Positions 17,005 to 24,026 of a stretch of DNA of 64,000 nt are shown here, in pieces. The notes beneath the pieces are model-generated. The model saw only the letters and a program-made list of their open reading frames with translations, was not told the origin of the DNA and ran no database searches. The stretch is from a virus, in IMG/VR virus record IMGVR_UViG_3300018481_000001, positions 1-64,000 of that record; one strand, 5' to 3'. Each line of letters begins with the position of its first letter. The stretch's first letter is position 1. The translations under genes and the position numbers were made by a program.

Positions 17005-17709
17005 CTACACATGCCCCGTTAGGCAACGGTAAATAGCCTCCGTATCCATTTCTTTCTTGAGCGTCAAAAGCACAAAGGCTAGCGCCTGCCGCAAAACCTC
17101 GGCATCCATGCCGACTTTTTTGGCTGAAAAAGAAATGACTGCATTCACGTCCTGTTGGTTGCGAATGGTGCGATATTCGTTATAGAACTCAGTGCTGAGC
17201 TCTAATAACGGCTCCGCTGCGAGCTGACGGTGCATCGCATGCATGATGCTTATCCCTGCAGACTTGCCGCCCACAGTCACCGTGCCGGGCGTACGTTCAA
17301 ACGTGTCTGCCCAGAGAATACGCAACGGCTCATGGAATTTGTCAGAAGGAATAAATTTTCCTTCCATCCAGTACCGTACTGTCAAACCTGACGTATCCAT
17401 CCGTCGACCAAACGCCGCGTAGCTTTCGCCGTACTTATCAAACAACCGACGTATTCCTGTTGGTTGCAGATAAATAGGCCAGCCTTTATCTGACGATTCT
17501 TCTCCTGGTAGTTCTAACGTAACGGACTCTTCGCCTTCTTCGAGCTTTTTAAGCAGTCGCAAGAGCCGGCGTTCTACTTTGGCTGGAATTGGATAAATTC
17601 CGTTCTGCCAGTTGCCAACCGACTTGCTCGAAACTTTAACTTGTCGTGCAATTTCAGCACGTGACATTTCTAATTTGTTACATAATTTAATGAGTTCTTT
17701 AGGCGTCAT
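17005..17709 (-). CDS. Two-HTH DNA-binding regulator
   Basis: 234 residues. Residues 13-38 form a lambda-repressor-like HTH (MSRAEIARQVKVSSKSVGNW). A second HTH-like unit lies at about 95-120 (YAAFGRRMDTSGLTVRYWME). The C-terminal half is helical and may dimerise (VLRQALAFVLLTLKKEMD). It probably controls the surrounding block. The promoter-like motif TTGCGGTATAA sits 14-24 bases upstream of its start, so autoregulation is possible. Confidence 0.75.
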   Translation of the reverse strand: MTPKELIKLCNKLEMSRAEIARQVKVSSKSVGNWQNGIYPIPAKVERRLLRLLKKLEEGEESVTLELPGEESSDKGWPIYLQPTGIRRLFDKYGESYAAFGRRMDTSGLTVRYWMEGKFIPSDKFHEPLRILWADTFERTPGTVTVGGKSAGISIMHAMHRQLAAEPLLELSTEFYNEYRTIRNQQDVNAVISFSAKKVGMDAEVLRQALAFVLLTLKKEMDTEAIYRCLTGHV

Positions 17710-17722
17710 AGTGATATTGCCT

Positions 17723-17733
17723 TATACCGCAAA
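17723..17733 (-). promoter_or_regulatory. Candidate promoter motif upstream of 17709
   Basis: Minus strand reads TTGCGGTATAA, an extended -10-like element ending about 14 bases before the ATG. It is one member of a set sharing TGnGGTATA. Confidence 0.45.
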
Positions 17734-17789
17734 ATACTAAAAAAATGCTTCTGTGGGTGTAGGCACCAAAAGCACTTTTCACACTGTCT

Positions 17790-18233
17790 TTACGCAGCCT
17801 TTTTTGCTTGCTCCATGGGAGGGGTGTAGACCGGGACCTCTAGCATGGTCTCCATGGTTTTGTTGTAGAGACTGACAGTGATTTTTTCTTTTCCTTCTAC
17901 GAGTTTCTCCAAAAGTTTGTGAATGACTTCGTAGCGCTCAAGACGCCACGACGTGCAGGCGTTCTTATCCGACTGCGAAACACATTTTCGGCCGGTACTG
18001 TTCTCCCAAAAGGCAACGTGCGCCAGATGCTCGTTGCTGAAAAACGTTTCCAGCGCGTCCAATTGTTCGAACGTGTACACCTTGCGCGTCCAGCGCGTCC
18101 ACCAATCCCGCTTGGAGACTTCGTTCTGCACCTTCTGGTACGTGCGCTTGCCGCGATACACGCGCGTCACATCCTTCGCCGTGGATACCTTCTTCGAAAA
18201 CCAGCTCTTGATCGTTGCCCAAATACTGCTCAT
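17790..18233 (-). CDS. Protein with amphipathic N-terminal helix
   Basis: 147 residues. The N-terminus (SSIWATIKSWFSKKVSTA) is a Trp/Phe-Lys amphipathic helix, like those of the two upstream genes. The rest is soluble, basic and aromatic (RDWWTRWTRKVYTFEQL) with a helical C-terminal half. There is no full membrane segment, so peripheral membrane association is more likely. Function unknown. Confidence 0.65.
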   Translation of the reverse strand: MSSIWATIKSWFSKKVSTAKDVTRVYRGKRTYQKVQNEVSKRDWWTRWTRKVYTFEQLDALETFFSNEHLAHVAFWENSTGRKCVSQSDKNACTSWRLERYEVIHKLLEKLVEGKEKITVSLYNKTMETMLEVPVYTPPMEQAKKAA

Positions 18234-18283
18234 ATAATATTCCTGTTCAAAAACGCTTTTTGTGGTTGAAACTAATCAGAATA

Positions 18284-18592
18284 TTACTGATACCAGTCGC
18301 CCTCCACGGTGGTGTACGCCGGCCTTTTGATGCCGAACCGTTCGCGTGGCGTCGTCAAGACGAGCGCCGTAAAAATCATGCAAATACCAACAGCGATAAT
18401 CATCGGCAAAGAACTGCTGGTGACCGCAGTAAGGACCGTCGCCAGCACAAACCCGGTGCACACGATAATGCACGCATCGACGGTTACGGCGGCAGCGAAT
18501 CCAATAAACTTGCCAAGAAATCGGGCACCGACAACGACTGCCTGGGCAACCGCACGTACGCCGTTCCAGAGCCACTTCTTAATACTATCCAT
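18284..18592 (-). CDS. Small membrane protein
   Basis: 102 residues. An amphipathic start (DSIKKWLWNGVRAVAQ) is followed by two or three membrane segments: FIGFAAAVTVDACIIVCTGF and then LPMIIAVGICMIFTALVL. The C-terminus is polar (GDWYQ). Size and topology would fit a holin or another inner-membrane protein, without a specific signature. It lies in a set of three similar genes. Confidence 0.65.
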   Translation of the reverse strand: MDSIKKWLWNGVRAVAQAVVVGARFLGKFIGFAAAVTVDACIIVCTGFVLATVLTAVTSSSLPMIIAVGICMIFTALVLTTPRERFGIKRPAYTTVEGDWYQ

Positions 18593-18611
18593 ACAACTAC
18601 CTCTATATTTT

Positions 18612-18622
18612 TATACCTCAAA
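18612..18622 (-). promoter_or_regulatory. Candidate promoter motif upstream of 18592
   Basis: Minus strand TTTGAGGTATA lies about 20 bases before the start, followed by ATAGAGGTAG (ribosome binding site). It matches the site at 47220 in ten bases (TTTGAGGTATA). Confidence 0.45.
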
Positions 18623-18637
18623 TCGGCGCGAGTTTAC

Positions 18638-18982
18638 TCAAACAGTGACGAAATTGGCGTCCACCACAGGCACCACTTCGTCTTTTTCGGCTGTGAATGC
18701 CGTCAAAATAATGGTCAGCAGCACCGCAATAGGTAGCACTAGCAACGCGCAGCCCGCGATAAGAACTACCGCCGCCGCTGCGTGCGCAACAAACGCCGCC
18801 AGCACGCACAGCACAAGCGCCAGAACCAACACGGCACCTACTGCGAGCGCAAGCACACCCCAGCCGAGATTGATGACATTGAGCGTTGTCACGATCGTGT
18901 CCTTGGTGTGCGTAAAAATTGCACGCACCGTCTTGACAATCGCGCGGCCACAACGTGCAAACCAATTCTTGACTTTTTCCAT
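18638..18982 (-). CDS. Small membrane protein, first gene of the minus block
   Basis: 114 residues. An amphipathic basic N-terminus (KVKNWFARCGRAIVKTVRAI) is followed by two long membrane segments (GVLALAVGAVLVLALVLCVL; CALLVLPIAVLLTIILTAF) joined by an Ala/His-rich stretch, then an acidic tail. It has a clear GAGG ribosome binding site. With the next two genes it forms a group that shares N-terminal style rather than close sequence. Holin-like by size only. Confidence 0.65.
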   Translation of the reverse strand: MEKVKNWFARCGRAIVKTVRAIFTHTKDTIVTTLNVINLGWGVLALAVGAVLVLALVLCVLAAFVAHAAAAVVLIAGCALLVLPIAVLLTIILTAFTAEKDEVVPVVDANFVTV

Positions 18983-19002
18983 AAAAATTACCTCTACATC
19001 TC

Positions 19003-19013
19003 TATACCGCAGA
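19003..19013 (-). promoter_or_regulatory. Candidate promoter motif upstream of 18982
   Basis: Minus strand CTGCGGTATA with the TATA 21 bases before the ATG and GTAGAGG between. The 44-base gap also has to hold the promoter of the divergent gene at 19027. Confidence 0.5.
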
Positions 19014-19026
19014 AGTGCCCTATATT

Positions 19027-19446
19027 ATGACCATGTCGGCGTTCCCCGTTGTGCACCTTCCGTGGTCAGAATTTAAACGTATTCAAGAAACACGAAATCT
19101 GCCTGTTTGTACTGAAAATGGGACTTTTGCTTATTTACTTACCCTGATCGATACCAACGTATGCTGGACCGCGTACATATTCAAACCCACGGATAGTCGC
19201 TACAACGCAGCAATTTATCGTGACTGGGAGCTTCACGATAAAAATCTTCAAATGAAAGTATTTACCATCGAAACACTCACGCATTTAGCCCATACAGTCT
19301 GGCCAGGAACACCATTACGAATTACACAAAAGTCTCCAACACGAGTCATTGTGCGTGTGAAGAACCAGGTTCATTGGGATTTAACTGACCCCGACCCCCT
19401 GTGGATCCTTCACCGCATTTTAACTGCATTAAAGTTTGCGCATTAG
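19027..19446 (+). CDS. Unrecognised protein
   Basis: 139 residues from the ATG at 19027; ATG 19033 and GTG 19015 are alternatives. Mixed alpha/beta with aromatic content (PVVHLPWSEFKRIQETR, AYIFKPTDSRYNAAIYRDW, PTRVIVRVKNQVHWDL). No metal or nucleotide motif. Divergent from the membrane-protein block. Confidence 0.6.
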   Translation: MTMSAFPVVHLPWSEFKRIQETRNLPVCTENGTFAYLLTLIDTNVCWTAYIFKPTDSRYNAAIYRDWELHDKNLQMKVFTIETLTHLAHTVWPGTPLRITQKSPTRVIVRVKNQVHWDLTDPDPLWILHRILTALKFAH

Positions 19447-19483
19447 TCTGTGCTTCTCTGTCTAAAAAGACTAAGTTGCACAC

Positions 19484-21232
19484 ATGGGTCAAAGCGTCTT
19501 TCAAAAATACGCCGGATTGTCACAACCAAGGCCGGGCGGCGCAGGCGTGAGTGTCTTTTCGAGGTTCGAAAAGCTGTCCTCCGTCGCGACGTATGAGCAA
19601 CTGCTCGATTCTGCTCGAGGGCACCTCTCAGAAAACACCATCGATGCAGCTCGGCAAGCCCTGATGCCCAAGCCACGTCTCACGGTGCCCTATCAAACAG
19701 CGCAGAATGCTGCTGCACACGCGGCTACCGACGCTGCGGCCAACTACAGGCCCCCAAGAAACATCGCGCCGCTTACGCCCACGGTTCAACCGTCTGCACC
19801 TAGGGCGGCTACGCCTCCGCCGCGCCCTTCCGTTGCGCCGGAGAGTCTTGCACCCTCCCCTTATACATCCACAGCGCGTGATTCTCATTTCCCGCCGGGA
19901 ATCCCCGACGCACCTATAGACCCACGGTCACAACAGCCCACGGGGTCCTTTGCCCGAGAATCTTTAATTCCTTCCGCAGACACCGTTACGCCTACGACTT
20001 CAGATATTCCGGCCAACGGCCCTCCTACCACTGCCACCTCTACACCTGAAACTCTGCGCGCACGAATTAATAATATCGTACGTAACAATCCAGAACTCGT
20101 TGGCGCGGGTATTGTAGGTACGGGCGTCGGTGGATATGCTCTTTCTGGCAACGATCAAGAAAGAACTGCCAGCGTATTTTCATTGTTTCGAGGATTCACA
20201 AAAGAAGCTATCACACGTGCCGATTCTCGCATCCTTGATCACCGTATGGCCCAAGGCGGTCCTACGACATTTAATACTCCAGGGTTTGAAGACACCCTCG
20301 CTGGTCGCTACAGCCCTGCCGATATACAGCGTTACGTCGCAGGAAAACAAAATGCGCAGCAAATCGGTGGGGCGCGTCAATATGCTGCAAACTCAGGTAA
20401 TGCGGGCCCTCTCGAGTTAGCGCAAAAAAATCTAATCGCACCCCAAGCGCGCGCGCAAATACCTGCGGGACCTGCAGCGCCTGCGCTCACTGATCGCCTA
20501 AAATCATTTAAAGCAAATAAAGCTTTGGGCGCCTCTCCAGCGGCTGCTGCACATGCGGCACAAACGGGCGCTGCAGTAGCGCCTACCGCAGGTGCAGTCG
20601 TGCGCCATTTGCCCTGGAAAGCCCTTGCAGGCGGTATGGCTGCAGGAGCAGGACTACATTATATGTTTGGCGGCTCCAGCCCACCACCGCCGCCTAACTA
20701 TGGTTACGGCAATCCCTACGCCAAAACAGGAAGCCAACACATGGTACAAAGTGTTTTCGCCAAATTTTCAGGTATTCCTGTCACCAAAACCGCAAGCGTA
20801 TTTGAACAATTTGGCGGCATCAAAGAAGCGGGAAATCAACAACGTAAAATGCAGCGTCGCGCGGAAAAACTCGAGGCTAAAAACAATCCCAAGCCTGCCG
20901 CCAAACCGCGTACCTATGCCAAGCCTATGCCGCCACCGGTAAAACGAAACGCGGCTCCAGCAGACTTTGGCCCGTCACAACCCAAAGTCTCGTTGCCACC
21001 GCCGCCCATTCCTCCTGTTGAAGTGCCCCTTCCTCTTACCGCGAAGGTCGATGAAGCGGTCCATGCCGCCCGCGCCGCCCGCGCCGCCCGCGTCGCTGCG
21101 CAGCAGGCCCCACCCCCTTCGCGGGGTCTTCTGCGCCGGGCCCTCCTGCCAGCGGCCCTTCTCGCGGGCGCAAGCGGCATTGGCTACGGCCTTTATCAAA
21201 ACCATCGCGCCGCCGAACCTGCGCAGATCTAA
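19484..21232 (+). CDS. Repeat-containing glycine-zipper, proline-rich protein with five SVF motifs
   Basis: 582 residues, largely low-complexity Ala/Pro. A motif SVFx2[FY]xx[LIF] occurs five times: SVFQKYAGL and SVFSRFEKL at the N-terminus, SVFSLFRGF near 230, SVFAKFSGI and SVFEQFGGI near 425-445. Glycine-zipper helices (VGAGIVGTGVGGYALSGND, GGMAAGAGLHYMFGG, ALLAGASGIGYGLY) alternate with disordered stretches. Polyproline followed by YAKTGS resembles the C-terminus of the 8464 protein. It is probably a virion-associated protein. The motif core resembles the KLG tag (VFxKFxGI versus AFxKLGL). Confidence 0.75.
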   Translation: MGQSVFQKYAGLSQPRPGGAGVSVFSRFEKLSSVATYEQLLDSARGHLSENTIDAARQALMPKPRLTVPYQTAQNAAAHAATDAAANYRPPRNIAPLTPTVQPSAPRAATPPPRPSVAPESLAPSPYTSTARDSHFPPGIPDAPIDPRSQQPTGSFARESLIPSADTVTPTTSDIPANGPPTTATSTPETLRARINNIVRNNPELVGAGIVGTGVGGYALSGNDQERTASVFSLFRGFTKEAITRADSRILDHRMAQGGPTTFNTPGFEDTLAGRYSPADIQRYVAGKQNAQQIGGARQYAANSGNAGPLELAQKNLIAPQARAQIPAGPAAPALTDRLKSFKANKALGASPAAAAHAAQTGAAVAPTAGAVVRHLPWKALAGGMAAGAGLHYMFGGSSPPPPPNYGYGNPYAKTGSQHMVQSVFAKFSGIPVTKTASVFEQFGGIKEAGNQQRKMQRRAEKLEAKNNPKPAAKPRTYAKPMPPPVKRNAAPADFGPSQPKVSLPPPPIPPVEVPLPLTAKVDEAVHAARAARAARVAAQQAPPPSRGLLRRALLPAALLAGASGIGYGLYQNHRAAEPAQI

Positions 21233-21235
21233 AAA

Positions 21236-21412
21236 ATGCGCCTCAAACGCATACCATGCACCCGGTGTAAAAAATTTACCTACCGTGCCTTGGTACTGCG
21301 TTCTGAGGAACACGCGCTGCAGGAAGAACGACCGCGCAACCAGGTGACGCTTTGTCCTAGTTGCGCAAATTCTTTTAAATTGTGGCTCACGGCGTTTAAC
21401 GTCGTGCCTTAG
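21236..21412 (+). CDS. Small zinc-ribbon protein
   Basis: 58 residues, starting three bases after the previous stop. Two cysteine pairs (PCTRCKK, LCPSCAN) separated by a basic stretch make a compact zinc ribbon. The stop overlaps the stop of the convergent 21409 gene by four bases. Confidence 0.6.
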   Translation: MRLKRIPCTRCKKFTYRALVLRSEEHALQEERPRNQVTLCPSCANSFKLWLTAFNVVP

Positions 21413-21810
21413 ACCTGCGCGTAGGTATACCCGCTTTTGTAATCTGCGGTCACATAATCCATGCGTGGATTTCCTTCAAGCGCATAAGAAATCATTTTGG
21501 CCAGAACTTCTTCTTTGCTGCCGCTTACGTTGGCCGCCATAGATACCCACAACGTATTGCCGTCAGAGTAACGCTGAAACGCAACGAACATAATTTCGTC
21601 AGTTTCTTCCGGTGCTTCGAGCATGGTTTCACGCACCTTGATAGCGACGTACTCGCGGTTGTGCGGGTCAATGCCGTAGTAAAGGCCCGAACCGAAATTT
21701 TCCGGACGGAGCTTATCAAGATATCCCGTGTGCCCCACTGCGTCTTCCGTAAGGTCGAGATGGGTAACAGAAATATTATTGGTTTTACAAAAATCAATGA
21801 TTGTGTTCAT
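21409..21810 (-). CDS. Unrecognised soluble protein
   Basis: 133 residues, acidic, mixed alpha/beta (DFCKTNNISVTHLDLTED, YVAIKVRETMLEAPEETDEI, VLAKMISYALEGNPR). A promoter-like CTGCGGTATA ends only about eight bases before the ATG, leaving no room for a normal ribosome binding site. The mRNA may be nearly leaderless or start further inside. Confidence 0.65.
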   Translation of the reverse strand: MNTIIDFCKTNNISVTHLDLTEDAVGHTGYLDKLRPENFGSGLYYGIDPHNREYVAIKVRETMLEAPEETDEIMFVAFQRYSDGNTLWVSMAANVSGSKEEVLAKMISYALEGNPRMDYVTADYKSGYTYAQV

Positions 21811-21817
21811 ATGTGCG

Positions 21818-21828
21818 TATACCGCAGA
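21818..21828 (-). promoter_or_regulatory. Candidate promoter motif directly before the 21810 start
   Basis: Minus strand CTGCGGTATA, followed by CGCACAT and the ATG. Same core as the sites at 19003 and 17723. Confidence 0.45.
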
Positions 21829-21859
21829 ACATACGTATTTTTTGTGCTATACCTGGCCC

Positions 21860-22198
21860 ATGAGCGAAGTAACCCCCAGCCCCAAATCCGTGCGCCCCAC
21901 GGCTGATGCGGATGACCTACAAAAGACTCCGGTTACCCTGGGCGTTGTTTTAAAACTGCTTGTCTGGGGCGGCGGTATCATGGCCGCCGTCGCGGTGTTC
22001 TTTTTGCTGCGCGACTACAGCCGAGGAGAGCAGCTTTCCGAAGTGCGTGCTTCCGTCGCCAAGGTCAGCGTACAAATTAGCAATATTGAAGAGCATTTAA
22101 ATCGTATTGATCGACAGCTCGATCGCAGTGCAGAACTTGAACGAGAAAACGCGGCCAAGCTCGACCGCGTACTCCTCGAACTGCGCAGTAAACCCTAA
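21860..22198 (+). CDS. Single-pass membrane coiled-coil protein
   Basis: 112 residues from the ATG at 21860. A polar N-terminus is followed by one membrane segment (LLVWGGGIMAAVAVFFLL) and a C-terminal coiled coil (VSVQISNIEEHLNRIDRQLD, ENAAKLDRVLLELRSK). The same layout occurs in 61372 and 61897. A spanin-like or membrane-scaffold role is possible but no lipobox is present. Confidence 0.65.
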   Translation: MSEVTPSPKSVRPTADADDLQKTPVTLGVVLKLLVWGGGIMAAVAVFFLLRDYSRGEQLSEVRASVAKVSVQISNIEEHLNRIDRQLDRSAELERENAAKLDRVLLELRSKP

Positions 22199-22416
22199 TC
22201 TGGGTTCTTGCGATTCACCCAGTTCTCCATTTTATCTGCCAGCGCGCGTGCTTCTGCAACCTTGGGCGCCGGGCATCCACGCTCCTCCGCTTGCACAGCC
22301 CACTCTCGCACAAGCGCCGGTGCCAACCTATCCTGTGCGCGCAACACAAAAATAGGCTCATTATCGGCTGCTTTGGCGAAGCATCCGTTTTCCAGTTCCT
22401 CGCGCTTTGTTGCCAT
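22195..22416 (-). CDS. Small phage protein of the LRAQDxLAP type
   Basis: 73 residues from ATG 22416, which has GAGGAGCT upstream; a longer reading from 22431 is less likely. The central NEPIFVLRAQDRLAPALV and the following WAVQAEERGC match a small protein type I recall from many phages, with no known function. Convergent with 21860, four-base overlap of stops. Confidence 0.65.
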   Translation of the reverse strand: MATKREELENGCFAKAADNEPIFVLRAQDRLAPALVREWAVQAEERGCPAPKVAEARALADKMENWVNRKNPD

Positions 22417-22645
22417 GAAGCAGCTCCTCAACTTCTTTGAGTGTTTTATCTATTTCTGAAAACATACGCGCGTGTGTGCGCTCTAGGTTGCGTAAATTAC
22501 GCTTCATTCCTTTATCACCGCGCCGGGTCATAAGTCGACGTGCGATAAGAAATGACACTAATATTTTACGCCGAGCACGTCGAGACAGCGTGGGATTTTC
22601 ATCTGCGTCCATGCGAGCAATGACACGCTCGCTCCACGTACACAT
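22361..22645 (-). CDS. Basic helical protein
   Basis: 94 residues, strongly basic (RRARRKILVSFLIARRLMTR) with a coiled-coil-like end (FSEIDKTLKEVEELLHGN). Its C-terminal 56 bases overlap the next gene. The GGGGAGG ribosome binding site is inside the hairpin at 22654-22682. Function unknown. Confidence 0.55.
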   Translation of the reverse strand: MCTWSERVIARMDADENPTLSRRARRKILVSFLIARRLMTRRGDKGMKRNLRNLERTHARMFSEIDKTLKEVEELLHGNKARGTGKRMLRQSSR

Positions 22646-22653
22646 AGAAAAGT

Positions 22654-22682
22654 GCCTCCCCAATTCCCGCAGAGGGGGAGGC
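22654..22682 (-). terminator. Strong hairpin in front of the 22645 start
   Basis: GCCTCCCC pairs with GGGGAGGC (8 bp). On the minus strand it is followed by ACTTTTCT and then the ATG at 22645. It may terminate the upstream tagged-gene operon, or mask the GGGGAGG ribosome binding site. Confidence 0.5.
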
Positions 22683-22690
22683 CCTCTCTG

Positions 22691-22709
22691 CCGTTTGACC
22701 GGTAAACGG
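22691..22709. other. Inverted repeat CCGTTT/AAACGG
   Basis: A 19-base imperfect palindrome centred on ACCGGT, between two small minus-strand genes. Possible operator or second hairpin next to the 22654 stem. Confidence 0.35.
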
Positions 22710-22726
22710 GAAACTCATTAAATGAA

Positions 22727-22906
22727 TCACAGCGACACCCTCGTCACGTCGACAACGCGGATAAGCCGTGTTTCGTTATGGCACGCGGTACACTGGATAA
22801 TAATCTCGTGCGTCTCGAGATCCAAGTCGTAAAGCTTTTCACGTTTACAGTGTCTGCACTGCAAACGTTGAAAAAAGCGTCGCGGCTCAGGAATTAGCCG
22901 TGCCAT
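22727..22906 (-). CDS. Small zinc-ribbon protein
   Basis: 59 residues with two cysteine pairs (LQCRHCKRE, QCTACHNE) on two beta hairpins. The start overlaps the preceding 48-residue gene by 20 bases. No further domain. Confidence 0.6.
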   Translation of the reverse strand: MARLIPEPRRFFQRLQCRHCKREKLYDLDLETHEIIIQCTACHNETRLIRVVDVTRVSL

Positions 22907-23033
22907 CAGATTTGGTTGGCGGCTTAGGTTGACCTGCTAATTCACGAGCTTTTTTCTCTAGGCTCTTCAAAAATTTTTTCCAGAGATAGCCAACACCTTT
23001 GGCTTCGAGTATGCGAAGTTTTTCTTTTAACAC
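22887..23033 (-). CDS. Short basic helical peptide
   Basis: 48 residues from a GTG that follows the upstream stop by one base (TAACGTG), so translation is probably coupled. Basic helix (LKEKLRILEAKGVGYLWKKF) then a Pro/Lys-rich tail. Unknown. Confidence 0.45.
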   Translation of the reverse strand: MLKEKLRILEAKGVGYLWKKFLKSLEKKARELAGQPKPPTKSDGTANS

Positions 23034-23034
23034 G

Positions 23035-23634
23035 TTAAAAAAGTCTACCTAGACGATTAAGGTATTCTTTTTGCTGTACATCGTCCCGGTCATGATATGC
23101 GTCAGAAATTTCACGGGCCTGGTCCTCAAGCGCGTTGCGTGCTGTACGTTTTTCATTTAATTGATTACGTAATTCATCAGTTTTTGCTCTATGCGGTGCA
23201 TGTAATACTTCATACTCCTCATTTGTCATCTCTGGGTTGTTACGCAACATGTCAGTAAAATTATTGTCATGTGTCTTTAATTCTTTTCCTATATCATCAA
23301 CTTTTTGATAGTGCGCAGTAATTGCCGGATCAAGCTCCATTTGCTGGTTTCGATATACCGCACGTTCTTGGCGCTTAAAATCCCGATACTTATTCGTAAT
23401 ATTCCTGTTAATTAAATCTTTACCTACGCCACCCAACACTCCGCCACCCAAGGCACCTAAGGCTACACCCGTTCCTTTGCGGTCTTCAGGCGCTGCCAAA
23501 TACCCGCCAGCTCCACCCACGGCAGCGCCCGTTCCTATACTCTTTGCATATCCCCCAAAATCAAAGTGTCGCGGCATTGCAAAACCTAATTTTGCAAAGG
23601 CCGCTTTTTTACCGAGGTTATAATAAATAGACAT
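23035..23634 (-). CDS. Tagged glycine-zipper protein with coiled-coil tail
   Basis: 199 residues. The tag occupies residues 4-17 (YYNLGKKAAFAKLGF). A glycine-zipper hairpin follows (GTGAAVGGAGGYLA; turn APEDRKGTG; GALGGGVLGGVG). After residue 75 the body is a long charged helix region (DELRNQLNEKRTARNALEDQ). The turn is nearly identical to that of the 10511 protein. Coupled to 23634 by a one-base overlap. A membrane-inserting virion protein is the working hypothesis. Confidence 0.75.
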   Translation of the reverse strand: MSIYYNLGKKAAFAKLGFAMPRHFDFGGYAKSIGTGAAVGGAGGYLAAPEDRKGTGVALGALGGGVLGGVGKDLINRNITNKYRDFKRQERAVYRNQQMELDPAITAHYQKVDDIGKELKTHDNNFTDMLRNNPEMTNEEYEVLHAPHRAKTDELRNQLNEKRTARNALEDQAREISDAYHDRDDVQQKEYLNRLGRLF

Positions 23635-24026
23635 TAGAAAGGCCTACGCAACCGTGCATCAAAGGCCGCCTCGGCACGCGCACCAATGCCATTCATTTTT
23701 TCTCCAAACGCGACGGCATCACCGTTGCGCTTGGAATTGACTACATCGCGCGCTATTTCATAGTCTTTCATGGCCTGTTGCGCAGCACGCGTATTAATCA
23801 AATGCTTAACGCCACTTCCCGCAGCCGCACCCCCGGCACCACCTAACGCAATACCACGAAGTTTGTGGTCATCGTCAGAGCCTAAATAACCCCCCAAACC
23901 GCCGACGGTACCGCCAATGCCCATGGATTTCAAATGTCCGACGAGCTCGCCGTCCATCGCACTAGGCAATTTTAGTCCTAGTTTATGAAACGCATCGCGC
24001 TGTCCGCGTTGATAGTACGTACGCAT
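23634..24026 (-). CDS. Tagged glycine-zipper protein
   Basis: 130 residues. ATG at 24026 overlaps the upstream stop as TAATG. The tag is at residues 4-17 (YYQRGQRDAFHKLGL). The zipper is GIGGTVGGLGGYLG, turn SDDDHKLRG, then GGAGGAAAGSG. The C-terminal 60 residues are polar and helical. Same architecture as 23035 with a different body. Confidence 0.75.
   Translation of the reverse strand: MRTYYQRGQRDAFHKLGLKLPSAMDGELVGHLKSMGIGGTVGGLGGYLGSDDDHKLRGIALGGAGGAAAGSGVKHLINTRAAQQAMKDYEIARDVVNSKRNGDAVAFGEKMNGIGARAEAAFDARLRRPF

Noticed and set aside
18309-19076. 255-residue plus-strand open frame
   Set aside because: It is the antisense of three clear minus-strand genes with membrane segments and ribosome binding sites; Thr/Ser-rich composition is typical of an antisense shadow.
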